In this document: in pieces, positions 11,600 through 24,292 of the stretch
Layout of the letters: every line of letters begins with the position of its first letter
Position numbering within the stretch: position 1 is the stretch's first letter
DNA from: Heterostelium album PN500
Taxonomy: Eukaryota; Evosea; Eumycetozoa; Acytosteliales; Acytosteliaceae
Reading direction: 5' to 3'
Length of the DNA stretch: 64,000 bases
NCBI RefSeq assembly: GCF_000004825.1
Contig: NW_008805078.1
Location: 1,020,069-1,084,068 of the forward strand
Program-made: the position numbers and the translations under genes
Notes under the pieces: generated by a model
What the model saw: the letters and a program-made list of their open reading frames with translations, nothing else
What the model was told of the DNA's origin: nothing
Database searches by the model: none

Positions 11600-12824
11600 A
11601 TGATAAATTCCGAAAGCCTTGTATCTATTATCAACTTTCTTGGTAATCCAGGTAATTTTTAACTATAGTTAATATAATTAAAAAATAGATATTAATTTTT
11701 TATTATTTAAAGGAGGTGGAAAGAGTACGCTGTGTAATAGTGTGATTGGAAAAGTAGTATTTGAATCCGGTGTTAGTGTCGGAAAAGGTTTGACTACCAA
11801 AACTCAATCATATAAATTGGAAAATAGATTGATAGTTGATTCCCCTGGTATGTATTTAAACTAATAAATAATAAATAACAAAATTTAATTCTTGATTTTA
11901 TGATTGTTTAGGATTATCCGATCCAGTAATGAGAGAAAGAGCTGCTTCTTGAAATTGAAAATTCCCTTAAACAGGTAAGAAAAGCTTTAAGATATTGCAA
12001 TTCATTTTTTAAATACTGACTTTCAATGAAAGGATGGAAACTATAAAATTGTTTTTGTGGTGACATTAGATTCAGGTAGAGTCAAACTTCAAGATCTAGA
12101 GAGTCTAAACACCATTATCAGATCCATCAAGACTGAGTTTGAATATGGATTAATTATCAATAAGGTTACAAAGAAGGTAGCAATACAGTTGCAAAAAAGT
12201 CCAGAATTTTTCCTGGAATGTATCAAAATGGTTGAGAAGATGCCAATTGAAACTTTGGTCATCAAGAAAATAGAGGATCTGGATGACGAGAACAATGAAA
12301 TCATTCAAGATGAATCCGTCAAGAAAGAGCTCCTCACTTTCATTGATAGTATCCCGAATCGTCTTATCAAGAAGGAACAAGTTGAAAAAGTAGAGGTTAG
12401 AGACTATGACAAGAAGGTGAGAGAAATGGAAAGTAAACTCTCGGAAATGGCCAATCAAATTGAGAGAAGAAGACAAGAGAATGAACAATTGATGAGGAAT
12501 GCAGAGAATATGCAAAATCAACTCAGCAGAGAGATTGAAGTTAATGAAAAGAACACAATACAATACCAAGAAAATATGAAATTAATGAGAGAGAACAATG
12601 ATAAAATTTTGGATTTAATGAACAAAAATCTCGAGGAACAAAAAATTGAAACTCAAAAGGCCAATGCAAGAGCTGAAGAAGATCGTAGAAGAGCTGAAGA
12701 AGCAAACAAAAGAGCTGACGAAGCAAGAAGAAACAGTGGTGGTGGTGGTGGAATATTAAAGAAAATATTTGGAAGTTTTTTTTTGATAGACTATCAATTA
12801 AACAAATACAAACTAACTTACTAA
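11600..12824 (+). pseudogene. AIG1/GIMAP-like GTPase with C-terminal coiled coil, broken by a one-base shift
   Basis: Four exons are visible: 11600-11651, 11713-11847, 11912-11974 and 12033-12824. Exon 1 and 2 give the P-loop GNPGGGKST (G1), a Thr-rich switch region (GLTTKTQSY) and the G3 motif DSPG, all fitting the AIG1 family of immune-type GTPases that is expanded in dictyostelids. The last exon supplies VVTLDSGRVKLQDLESLNTI and then a long charged coiled coil ending in a basic IL-KKIFG segment, a possible membrane or septin-like contact. In exon 3 the frame runs RERAAS then TGA. One base fewer in the string GCTTCTTG (about 11944-11951) restores the expected family frame into exon 4. It is therefore either a pseudogene or a sequence error; the G3 and coiled-coil parts show no other damage. 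Confidence 0.72.
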
Positions 12825-13166
12825 CACATATACAATTCAAATCAACACAAGTGTTTATCTAATTTCAATAAAATATTTTCTTTAAAACACCTAAAGTAAA
12901 ATTATTCCTTTAATTATATCATAATTATTTTATTTTTTTGACATGTTAATAAAAAATAAAAAAAATTTTGCTAACTGGTTATTAGTGATTTTTTTTTGGT
13001 TACATTAAATCTCACGATTTTATTGCTTGGATAAATATTTTTTTCAGATTCTTATGAAATTCTCATGTGTTAGATAAAAGACAATATAAAAGTAAGATGT
13101 TTAACTTTCTTTTACTTAAAACAAAAAGTAAGTAGTAATATTGTTTATTGTTTTTAAGTATAAAAA
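12825..13166. other. intergenic
   Basis: Short AT-rich spacer between two plus-strand genes, with a long T-run near 12990. Nothing else is seen. Confidence 0.5.
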
Positions 13167-14048
13167 ATGAATAGCACACTTTATCATCACCAGTTGAATA
13201 AGTTGTCATGGGAAGCAGCAACAGTTGCACACAACCGACACAAAGGCGATCAAGCAAAGCTTCTGAGAGATGGTTGGGATACATTGTTTGATGAAGAGAA
13301 GAATCTGCTTGGTGACATCAAAGGATTGGATTTACTACATCTACAGTGTAATTCAGGACAAGATTCATTGTGTTTGGCGAGACTCGGTGCAAATGTAACA
13401 GGTGTAGATATTTCCGAGGAAGCAGTTAGATTTGCAAAACAACTCTCCAAAGACAGTGGAATCGATGCTAGTTTTGAACTATCCGATATTCTAGAGTGGA
13501 TGTCTGAATCGGCGAAATCCAATTCCACCAAGAAATACGATCGTATCTTTACATCGTATGGTACGATCACGTGGATTGCCGATCTCGATCTTTGGGCATC
13601 GGGTATTTCATCGCTATTGAAACCGGTCACCGGAAGGATGGTAATAGTGGATTTCCACCCGTTTGCACTCTACTTTAATGAAGAATGGAAACCTACGTTC
13701 TCCTATTTCGACAAAGGACCGATTGTCAATGACACTGGTGTAGGTGATTATGTTGCAGACTCTGGCGATGGATTGATCCCCAAACAATCTTCAGACTCTA
13801 CGGCATCGCCACCCCTAGAAAAGTTTGACAATCCTCATAAATCCTATGAATTCTTCCACGGTATTGGCGATATTATTTCATCTCTCATCAAATCAGGACT
13901 TACCATTGAATCACTCCAAGAGTATCCCTATTCAAATGGTTGGAAAGGCTTTAATGAAATGAAAGATATAGGTAATAGAAGATTTACAACACCTGATCAT
14001 ATACCTCAGATTCCACTGATGTATTCAATATCTGTATCAAAAAAATAA
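13167..14048 (+). CDS. class I SAM-dependent methyltransferase, intronless, 293 aa
   Basis: A single exon encodes a complete Rossmann-type methyltransferase. Motif I is seen as LHLQCNSGQDSLCLARLGA followed by VTGVDIS, which binds S-adenosylmethionine; motif IV region is FTSYGTITWIADLD, and the C-terminal strands are VIVDFHPFAL and PLMYSISVSKK. The phrase LHLQC-x-x-GQD and the 'YG..TW..DLD.WA' block are, as far as I know the families, typical of bacterial small-molecule methyltransferases. The substrate cannot be read from the sequence. The lack of introns contrasts with most neighbours and fits transfer from bacteria or retroposition. There is no signal peptide, so the enzyme should be cytosolic. 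Confidence 0.86.
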   Translation: MNSTLYHHQLNKLSWEAATVAHNRHKGDQAKLLRDGWDTLFDEEKNLLGDIKGLDLLHLQCNSGQDSLCLARLGANVTGVDISEEAVRFAKQLSKDSGIDASFELSDILEWMSESAKSNSTKKYDRIFTSYGTITWIADLDLWASGISSLLKPVTGRMVIVDFHPFALYFNEEWKPTFSYFDKGPIVNDTGVGDYVADSGDGLIPKQSSDSTASPPLEKFDNPHKSYEFFHGIGDIISSLIKSGLTIESLQEYPYSNGWKGFNEMKDIGNRRFTTPDHIPQIPLMYSISVSKK

Positions 14049-14370
14049 TGAAAATTTTAATTATTTTTAATTTTTTTGAAATTTATTTATTTTAAATTAT
14101 ATATATAAGTTATTACTATCTATTGTAATTGAGAAAGTAATAATAATAAAAAAATATGTAAATAAAAAAACAGTGATTATAATTAATTATTACATATATG
14201 TAAAATTTACAACAACTGCACACCTCTACACCATTTTGGTTTCTTGTTATTGTTTGTTTTTTTTTTGTTTTTTTTTTTTTTTTTGTATTGTAAGAGGTGA
14301 ACTATGTTGTTTGTGTTTGGTTGAATAGCGTTTTTGTTGTTTGTTTGATTGTGTTTGTTTGTTTGTTTAA
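14049..14370. other. intergenic, between convergent 3' ends
   Basis: Spacer between the methyltransferase stop and the G-alpha stop. It carries a long poly(T) tract (about 14258-14285) and GTTT-type repeats. No gene seen. Confidence 0.5.
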
Positions 14371-15704
14371 TTATACTTTTTGAGTGTTCTTTCTTTTAAT
14401 TTCTCTTGTTGCTTTTAATAATATCTTTTTGTTCTCCTCTAGTAGTACGGATTTAACTTCATCCCATGTAAACTTTATATCTTTTTTGTAACGTGCAGCG
14501 ATGTAGTGAGTGTTTAGTGTCTTGTTGGATGGCTGCAGCTTTGCTTGAAACTGTGATTTGATAAACTCGAGAGCAACCTTTGTGTCGGGTCCACCTCTGT
14601 ACTCTGGGAAGCACTTTGACAAATCGGTCTTTTGAATCATCTGCTCGAAAAGATCTTTCTTGTTCAACATCAAAAACGTTGGAGTGTCGGCAAATATCGG
14701 ATTGTTACAGATCTGTCCAAATAATGTCAATGATTCTTGCATTCTATTCTGTGATGGATCTTCAAACATAACTTGATCGTAACTATAAAACATCATTATA
14801 AACATAAATACAATTGAAACTTCTAACTATATCAATAGATTAAAACATACCCTGCTAAATTAACAACGAACAACAATGCTTTTACATCGTCGAAACAATG
14901 AATCCATTTCTTTCTCTCATTTCTCTGACCACCGACATCGACCACTCTGAAATGGACCGGTCCATCATCAAACTCTGTCACCGAAATACCGGTGGTTCTA
15001 ACTCTGGTCATTATACAATCTTCTTCTGTTGGTCTAAAATCTTCATCTAAAAATCTTTCAATATTTTCAAAGTAACTGTGAAGAAATATTACATATTAAT
15101 ATTTGGAGAATAATATTATTTTTGTTTGTTGATAATATGTTGCTGTGGTAATTACATACTATGGAGTGGCATCTAAAAACCAATACTCTGATCTTCTATC
15201 CCAAATTGTTTGAATATCTGGATCCTTCCACAATTCCTCTATATCTAAACCAATATTTGCTGGCATCTGCTTTACATCTTGTTCAAATTGAAATGATCTA
15301 ATATTATTTGCTCTTCTCTATATTTTTTTTTTAAAAAAATATAAAAGTTAATTATGATTGTTGTTATTATGGATTGTTTTGTTTTGTTTTGTTTTGTTTA
15401 CCTTTGTTTCAGGATTTGATAATTCAATATTTAAAGTTTCACCGGCTTCCAATAAGACTTGCATACACAACACGGTATTTTTGTGAATGTTGGCTGCATA
15501 ACTCTGTAATTCGGCATCGTCTACCGGTAATTTATAAATGGATTTCAATTGCTTCACTACTGTTGACTTTCCAGATTCACCAGCACCCAACAATAGAATT
15601 CTGAAATCGAGCATCGCCTCCTTATTTGCTTGTCTCAAATATGATTCGACCTCCTCATTCTGTTTGGTTTCTGGACCTGCAATTGTTGATGTATTACAAC
15701 CCAT
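14371..15704 (-). CDS. heterotrimeric G-protein alpha subunit, 365 aa
   Basis: Four exons join in phase: 15704-15402, 15317-15160, 15075-14851 and 14782-14371. The N-terminus MGCNTS offers Gly2 for myristoylation and Cys3 for palmitoylation. G1 is GAGESGKS (residues 40-47), the catalytic Arg lies in TRVRTTGI, switch II is DVGGQRNERKKW with the catalytic Gln, and G4 is NKKDL. The protein thus should bind and hydrolyse GTP downstream of a seven-helix receptor at the plasma membrane, as in dictyostelid chemotaxis and development. The G5 region, normally TCAT, reads YIAARYK, so the guanine contact is altered. The C-terminal tail (EIKRKNTQKV) is longer and more basic than in most family members, which should shape receptor choice. 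I cannot say which numbered D. discoideum subunit is the orthologue. Confidence 0.95.
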
Positions 15705-18700
15705 TGTTTCAAACTAACTGATTATTATTTAACGATGTTTTACTAAATCTGTCTAGCTAACGATCTAACTAACTTATTAACTATCTATCTATTACTAATA
15801 CAACTAAAAAAAAATAATATTTTTAAATTTAATATTAATAAAAACTCAACTGTTATTTATTTTTTTTGGTTATTTCTATAAGTACAACAACAACAACAAA
15901 TGTATCTTGATAAAATAAAATATATGGATTGATTTATTATTTGATGTTTAATTGATTAGAATTTTTATTATAAAATTGGAACAAACAATATTTATATTGT
16001 ATAGGTAATTTATTTATATATAAATTGAAAATAATGAAATTAATCATTCAATTTTAAGGTGGGTAAAACTCTTTTTCTCTATGTTAATATGTGAAGGGAG
16101 CAATGTGTAGTGATTTTGATTAATGTGAAAATCCCTTATCAAATAAATATCAGAAAATATAACAAATTTAAAAGATTAATCTTTGTGAGTAATTGTCTGT
16201 CTGTTTGTGCCTGTTGTGATGGTGTGTAATGTGTGAGTGTGAGAGTGAGTGTGTGCTAGTGATGATATTTAAAAATATTGTTATTATTTCTATTTATGTC
16301 TGGCCTTTTTTTTTGATGAATAAATTATTACTGTTAAATCAAAATTAAAAAATAAAATATTATTTATTTATTTAAATTGATTTTTGTTATAGATTGATTG
16401 AGTGAGTTAAGATATATATAATTATACTTATTTATTGTTTATTTGTTGTGATTGTGATTTTAATTAATATGTATTAGTTGTGGTGAGAACAAAAAAAGAA
16501 AGAAAGAGAGAGAGATATGAATGTGGTTTGATGTTGATCAACCACTACTTGTAGTAGTACTGGTGGTGATATGTAATCAACAAAGCGATGTTAGTTTAGA
16601 TGATAGAATATGAAGAAGGTATTTGGGTGATGTTTGTAAAACGATAAAGGAGATTAAAATATTGTAAAATTGTAACTGGTTTGGTTTTTTTTTGTTGACT
16701 TGATATTAAGGTTTGTTTGATTGATCTTTATTTCATTAACTCTCTTTATTTTGAAGATGAAATGAAATGGAAAATAGATAGGTACTTGAAAAACAAAAAA
16801 TGTTGAACTATCTCTGCGTTCTCTTTCTTCTCTTTTCTAAACTTTTGTCGAGGTGTTCGAAGATCAATCTGTATGTTTATCTATCTATCTATTTATTCTA
16901 TTACAATTAATTTAATTGAAATTGATTTGATTGTGATGTTGGCTTCTTTTGATCTTTTACTTTTACTATTCTTGTTTTGATTGTTATATGATAGTTTTTG
17001 ATGATGATTGTTGTTTTTTTTTTTAAATGTGTTTGTTTTGGTTGTTTAAAATATAATTATTAAAAGAGCAAAGGAAAGAAAGAAAAGAATTAAATTAAAA
17101 AAAAAAAAAAAAAAGAGATAAAAAAAAAAACAATTTTTGGGTGTTACTAATGATTGATCGATTGTTTGTGGTGTGGGGGTAGAGTGTTTAAATTTATCTG
17201 GCTGTTATTTGTTGGGGAGCCAGAACACTTTAATTTGAATTACTTTATGTTTTGTGTTGTGTAAGTTACTATGATATGTTTGTTAATGATGGACAAAATA
17301 AGAAAGTTTGTTTAATTTCAACTATATTTGTAAAGTTGAGGTGGTAGTGAGTGGCTGATCCTGTTATTTTTTTTTTCTACAAACCTTCACACAAGTTGAT
17401 GTTGTAGACAATGCAATTGTGTTGCTGCTAATTAATTTATTAAATACGAAACTAGAGCTAATTTTAGAGAAGGAACCAATCAATAACAATACATCAGTCT
17501 GTGAAAATAATAATTATTTAAACAAATTAGCATTGAAATTATTAGAATTCTATTTCCAGATCAATCACAAGTGATCATCTTAAAAAGATGTATGTATTTC
17601 ATTTCTCTTTAATATATTGATTGATTGATTATGCTATGATCATCGCTTAAAGTATAGTTTAAAAAAAACAACACTAACTAACTTACTATCTATCGTTGAT
17701 ATTCGTTTAACTGCTATTAAAATAAATAAAAAAGCTATTATTTGTAAACAATTAATGATTTAAAGTATGTAAATAAATAAAAATAAAACTAAACTGTCCG
17801 ATTAATCACCAAGTGGGTCCACACATTTTTTTTTTTTTTGATAATTTTTCATAGTATTTTTTTTTTTTTTTGATCGTAATGAAAAACAATTCAATGAAGA
17901 AAAAAGTGGTACTCAAAATGGGGGAAATTTTTCAAAAAAAAATTGGCGGGAGGCTTATAAAGGGTGGCATTTATTTTATTTTATTTTTAATTTAATTTTA
18001 CAAATTTATAAAAATTTTCAAAATTTTTTTTTTTGCAAAACAAAATAAGTGCACCTTTTTTTAATCATCTAATTGTTTTTTTAAAATTTTTTTAATTTAT
18101 TTTTAAATGAATAATGGATAGTTGGTCATTACATCAATTATTATTTATTCATTAATATATTAACAGAATGACAACAAATTAGGATATTATTATCATATTA
18201 TGTGACAGTCATTAAAATTTGTGCCAACCAGAAAACCTGATATTTATTTAAACATTTAGATTTAAAATCTATATTTAATACCCTCTTGATATAATTTATT
18301 TCCTTTGGAGGTCTAAAATACATAATATTGTGAGAGGCGTGTCCTATAAATATGTATTATACTGATTTTTTTTTTGATATTCAACGATTATGTAATCTGC
18401 AACAACAACCAATTTTAATGCTTTTTTAACAATACACTTTTTTTTAAAAATTATTATAAATTTTTAGCTATTAATAAGCATAGCCCAATTCCTATGAGAC
18501 CTCCCAGTTTAAGATTTTACTTTTTTTTGAATATATTTAGGCTAATAAATATCTTTGTATATAAATTTAGACATCTTTGGCTTGAAAATTTCACGCAATA
18601 TGGTTTTCTTTAACCAATATATATCTAATGGTTAAAAAAAAAAGATTTCGACAATTGTAAGTGTTTTGTGGTTTTATGAAGATAATTTTTGATCGATTTA

Positions 18701-19710
18701 AAAACAACTTACCGTTTTGATTAAATGATTGGTCAAAAAAAGAAAAAAAAAAAAGTAAAAAAAAAACACAAAATCTGGATTGGGATGATTCTTTTGAGAT
18801 TGGATGATAAGCCAAAAACCTGCTTAAACCACTCCATTAATCAGCTATCTTTGTGTTGTCTTTCAACAACAACATTCATTCTTTTTATTTATTATTTTTT
18901 TTATTAATAAAAAATATATTATATATTTAGTTGAAGGAGGCAAATCTTTGCCAATAAAAAAGAGCAAACAACATTCTCACAAGCAGTAGCACTAATAGTT
19001 ATTGATGATTCAAACACAACCTTAATACTTACCACCCCATAAATCACCATCAACACTCTGAGTTGTATCCAATAATAAAATATTTAGATTTCGATAGTAT
19101 ACATAAAACAAAATAATAACAACAAACCGATTACAAAGCACCGATTTATAATATATATTACATAATAATCTAATTTTATAATAAAAAAAAGACAAACAAA
19201 AATAAAAAGAGGGTTAGTCTTTAACTGTTATTTTATTTTTTTGTTTGTTTGTTTCTTCATTGTTGTTTAGCAGAGAGTGCAGTACATATAAATCGTTAGT
19301 TATAGTATAAATAGTATAATAGTCGTAATAGTGATTGTCAAAGTCATTTCACACAATCACACACTTTTTGATCAATCAAAACACACCACTCTTCTGAACA
19401 AGCATCTTACTTTAACTTTTTGATCATAAAAATAAAACTCACCACTACACATTACACAGTAACATTACAGCAGTAACAAAATTCTATAACTTATAATTAC
19501 TCATTTTTTTAAAATCAACTTTGGAATATCCATCATCAATAATCATTATTATTAGAAAAAAACGCTAAATATATCTACATATTAAGATTCAATATTTATA
19601 TATATTACTTTATTTATTTTATGTATATTAAAAATTAATAAGTTTAATTTCAAAACTTGGTAATTATCGTCAATTCATTAAAATAATATTGTTAAATAAT
19701 AAAATTACTA
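15705..19710. other. 4.0 kb divergent intergenic region
   Basis: A very long spacer for a dictyostelid lies between the G-alpha start (minus) and the LRR-protein start (plus). It contains poly(A) and poly(T) runs (17098-17114, 17828-17840, 17858-17872), a GT-rich stretch at 16201-16260 and a G-rich element at 17165-17185 (TGGTGTGGGGGT core). These could be regulatory DNA for one or both genes. I found no tRNA-like fold and no convincing coding exon on either strand. Confidence 0.55.
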
Positions 19711-22295
19711 ATGTTTCTTGAAATAGTAAAGGAAGAAAAGATGAAATTAGCAAATAAATTAAAGTTTAGTGGTGGCAGTATCAAAAGAGTTTCAGATTTC
19801 GATGGTGTCTTTGATTATTTACAGCTACTGTTGAAACATCATCCAGTTACACTGAAAAAGCGATGCTTTGTTTCGATCATTAGCAATACTGCACAGTCCG
19901 AGGAAACCAGACGTCAGTTGGCATATTTACCGTTGGAATTGAAGGAGGAGTTGATTCATTTCATGTTGGAATACAGACTTTTCAATGTTAAGATCGCAGC
20001 AATGACAGAGCTAATAGAGGTGCTTCTCGATCCACGTATCAAATCTTTAGATTTCAGTGTGGTTCCAAGCAAGATATCGCAGTTGGACTCCACCAAAGAA
20101 CTGCTTCGCGCGGCACACCGAATTCAAAAGCTAGATTTTTCATATTGCTACGAAATCAACGATCAAATTTTAAAGTTAATTTTACAGAATTGCTATCATG
20201 GCGCACCCAATGGCATAGCTTCACGAAGCTCAACCATTAGTGGACCAGACTCTGGCAGTCTCAATGGCAGTGGAAATAGTTTGCCAACAACGTCGTCGCC
20301 AATTGGATCGCCAATGATAACACCCACATCAACACCACCCTCCACACCAACCAAAAACAAATTACACCGTCTACAACGACTCAAAGAGAAAATACTCAAG
20401 AAGCGTAAGAATACAATGGATCCTTTCAAACTGTCGTTGAGTGATTCTTCAGAGGCGGACAATCTTCCACCGCATGCCGTTGTGATACCATTTGACCAAG
20501 AGTCGACTTCCAGCGGTGGAAACGGCACCTCCAGTAATGGACATTCCCGAGTAACAGGTGACTACGAAGAGTCAGGAATCGAGTCACTCTCCATTCGCCA
20601 TTGTACATTGTTTAGCGATACCATTCTACGTCGACTTTTGCGGGCGTCTTCATCTCTCACCTACCTCGACGCTACCGGAACCAAACTCAGTGGAAAATCA
20701 CTCCAGACTATTACCAACCATTGTTTCAAACTCCGAACACTCTCGATCGGTTCACTTTCAGAATCCATTGTTATGCCAGCCATTACAACATCGTTTTGTA
20801 ATCTTGTAAATCTCACTAGTCTCGATTTAAGCTACAACAGTAAAATCGATCACTCCGTATTAGTATCGATTTTAACGAATCACCATCAACAACAACAACA
20901 ACACCACAACCAATCGAATCACCTATCAATTTCAACATCGTCATCGTCTTTGCCATCACCTATGCACTCACCAACATTGACACCAGGCACACAACCACCC
21001 AACTTACTATTCAACTCGGCAGTATCATCGTCATCCGCATCGATTTCATCGATCTCCTCGTTTGGTATCGATCATTCAATGTCACATCAATCACTTTCAT
21101 CGATGATATCGAATGGATCGACACTTTCAATTAACACCAACCGGCTAGACGAGGCAAACAACATCATTGTTGCTTATCCTTCGATGTTGCAATGTCTGAA
21201 CTTGGCACAGTTGGAGATCGAGGATGAATCACTAGCGATGCTACCAAAGAAATGTCCACTACTTCATACACTGGACATCTCTTATTGCACTAGGATTTGC
21301 GATGATTCACTCATCGACATGACAGCCAACGGACTGATAACACTCCAATCACTCACCGCCAAAGTAGTAAAAGTTTCACATGGATTGGTCAATATATTCA
21401 AAACCAATCCACTACTCACCAAACTAGACATTAGATTCACACAAGTCAAAGAAGAACACTTAAATCAAATCCCAATCTGTTTGAATAATCTAAGAGTAAT
21501 ACGTTTAGATGGTACACCAATAACAGACAATACATTTAGAGTAAATATTTACATTGACAAGCTATATAATTTTTTTGAACAAATGTTAACCAATAATTAT
21601 ATTTTTTCATCACATTTTAACAGTTAATATCATCAAGTAATAGATGTTTAGAAGAAGTAGGATTGTCACAATGTAAGAATATTACATTCGAGATGTTCAA
21701 TGTTTTGGCAGAGAATTGTAAACTACTGAGGAAGCTCTATCTTTCACATTGTCGCATGGGACCGGTGAACCTCGATTCAGCTACCAACTTTTTCAATCAA
21801 TCCGATCAACTTTCGACGCTGGACGTCAGTTTCTCTCCGATGGCATCGGACGACTTCTTGATGGTAATGGCCAACTCTAATTGTGCAGCGAATCTCGAGT
21901 CGTTGTTTGTCGGTGGTGGATTCCAGCATCTTGAAGGTGTCACTGTGACGCGCCTAGTTGATCGCTGTCCGATGATAAGAATATTCTCTTGTCTCTCTTG
22001 CTACAAGCTCAAAGACAGTGTTATTATCGATGCCATGAAACGTTGGTTGATGTTGGAGGCAATCGAACTCACCGACTGTACAGCATTGACACCGAACACC
22101 ATCAACTTCCTCACGCTCGACACACACCTACACTATCACCTTCGTTTCATATTCTTTGGTAGCGCAATCTCTGAGGAAGTCGACGAGCAAACTATACTCA
22201 ACAAAATCGATGGTAGAACGACAGTCGAGGTATTGGAGACACAACAGCAGGTGACACTCGAAGATATCATAGAGCAGTGTTGGATAACTGTTTAA
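19711..22295 (+). CDS. leucine-rich-repeat protein (F-box/AMN1-type LRRs), about 833 aa
   Basis: Two exons, 19711-21540 and 21624-22295, join in phase; the 83-nt intron is GT...CAG. The N-terminal 110 residues are helical. Cysteine-containing LRRs follow, of the kind found in F-box/LRR and AMN1 proteins: units such as LDFSYCYEINDQILKLIL, LDISYCTRICDDSLIDM, VGLSQCKNITFEMF and ELTDCTALTPNTINF. Two low-complexity Ser/Thr/Pro/His inserts (about residues 165-280 and 388-480) break the solenoid. I do not see a clear F-box at the N-terminus, so a role in ubiquitin ligase substrate choice is only possible. No signal peptide or membrane segment is visible, so it is likely cytosolic. Confidence 0.85.
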
Positions 22296-22668
22296 ATATG
22301 GTATTCACTTATTATGTTTTATTATCTATTTTTATATATAGCTATTGGAGAATAATAATTAAAATAATAAAATTTTAATGATGTCATCATAATTTTGCTG
22401 AAATGAAGCTTCTCTAATGTCAATTGATCTTGAAAACAGTATAAATAGTGATATCGTTCTGACTAATAGATTTATTGAAATGTTTCAATGAATGTAATAG
22501 GAATAGTTATATATAGAAAATACAACATGATAAATAACTGACTATTTGATTACGCAAAAATTAAAACAATATCAAATTAAAATAATACAGGTGTTTGTGT
22601 AATAGTGAATACAGACGATATAATTTTTAAAAAAAAGAAAAAAAAAAAGCAAATGTATTATTTTTTCT
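22296..22668. other. intergenic, between convergent 3' ends
   Basis: AT-rich 3' spacer between the LRR gene and cwc2. It has AATAAA-type signals and an A-run at 22628-22649. Nothing else is seen. Confidence 0.5.
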
Positions 22669-24292
22669 TTACTCTTCTTCACCTTTATCTTTGTTATCTT
22701 CATTATTATTGTTGTTGTTTTCTTGTTTGTTTGATTCTTGTTCGTTGTTATCTTCTTCCTCATCATCATCATCATCTTCTTCTTCTTCTTCTTTATCTTC
22801 TTTCTCTTGATTATTATTATTATTATTAGTATTGTTGTCGGTTGTTGTTGTTTTTGTTGAAGATACACCATAATAAGCCTGTGAATATTGTTGTATCTGT
22901 TGTTTTTGTTCATCTGTCAATTGAGTATAGTCAAAGCCATAATATTGATAATAATTCTTAAGATATTCATCGTACTGTTTCTTTTGATCGTTGCTCATAT
23001 TCATTTCATTAGGTGTATGACCATAATAGTTTCCTACTTGATTACTCAGTGGTTGGACATCGGCAGCATCACCTTGTTTCTGTCTCTCTTGAAGTTGTTG
23101 ATTATATCTCCTAGCATAAGGATGCATTTCATATCGTTGACTAGTTGCATATTGATACTGATACATTTGTTGTTGTTGTTGTTGTTGTTCTATTAATTCA
23201 ATAAAAGAAAAAATAATATGGTTATTATGATATGTTTTGTTTGTTAACATTTTTTCATATAATAGTATATAATAAACACAAACAACATACGTAATAAATT
23301 TGGATCATATTGACCATCGGTGTTAGGATATACACCAGACATTTGGAATTGAAGAGCAGCTTGATCGTCGTTGGCCATCTCTCTTAGTCTTTTATTGACA
23401 ACCTCTGTTGCTACACGATGTAAGTTTCTCTCGTCGGCTTGCTTTGCCAATGGATTGCTATCTTCGGTTGCCCATCTAACATTCAGCAGTTCACCATTGT
23501 CGAGTGTCTGATCGGCCATTGCCTCCTTTGCAAACTCAGCGGTGGATCTATACATATATCGAACAAAAGCAATCGATTTATTAAGAATAACTCTTACGTA
23601 CTCGATGGAACCCCACTCTTCGAAACCACGTCTAATCATATCCTCCAATTGATTAAGATTTTGATTCGATTTCAATCCACCAATATATAATGCTAAATAG
23701 TAATAAAAATAATGGTTAAGTTAGAATATTGAATCAATACTTATGATTATATTGTAGCTTTTTACATACTTCTATTATCTCTACTGAAACTACCGACACC
23801 ACCCATATCTTCACGATCATCTCTGAATCTTTCACGGCCAAAGATGTCGTGTGTCAGTACTAGACGTTTGTCGTCGTTCGGTGTTGGTACACGGTGTAGG
23901 TAGGTACATTCGACACCGTTGACACATCGACCACGTGCAAAATGCAGACAGAAATAAGAGTCTTTCGAGGCACGAGTTTTTCCACAGTCTTTGAGTACGT
24001 TGCATCTCGCATCACTAACGTCTCTGTCTCGCCAGTTTCTCTTTCCAAGCTTCTTGTGATACCATATATTATATTCCTGTGTATCTGTATCGTGATCTTC
24101 ATAACGTGAGTTCAAATTACTAGACTGCTTTCGAGCGGGTCTACTCAACAACGATGCTTGTAACGCAACTATATCATTACCAATAGAAACGACACCACCG
24201 CCACCGCCGCCACCACCACCATTTCCATCATTGGTATTATTGTTATTACCACCACTCTTCTGTTGACTATCTGATTTTCTTTTTAAAGACAT
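22669..24292 (-). CDS. cwc2: pre-mRNA splicing factor Cwc2 (RBM22 family), 481 aa
   Basis: Three exons join in phase: 24292-23770, 23692-23291 and 23189-22669. After a Gly/Asn-rich leader come the Torus-type segment (EYNIWYHKKLGKRNW), a CCCH zinc finger with ligands in RCNVLKDCGKT and YFCLHFARGRCVNGVECTYLH, and then an RRM starting at TLYIGGLK with RNP1-like SIAFVRYMYRSTAEFA. This order is diagnostic of Cwc2/RBM22, which binds the U6 internal stem-loop and helps hold the spliceosome active centre. The C-terminus is extended by Gln, Asn and Glu/Asp repeats, with Tyr-rich pieces (NYYQYYGFDYTQL), which is a dictyostelid feature rather than a core function. Expected in the nucleus. Confidence 0.95.

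Noticed and set aside
12150-12569. 139-codon minus-strand frame opposite the AIG1-like last exon
   Set aside because: Shadow of the coiled-coil exon; hydrophobic composition follows from antisense of Glu/Lys codons.
19455-19475. ACATTACAGCAGTAAC resembling the conserved motif of dictyostelid Class I RNAs
   Set aside because: The match to the motif that I remember is imperfect and no closing stem is seen nearby.
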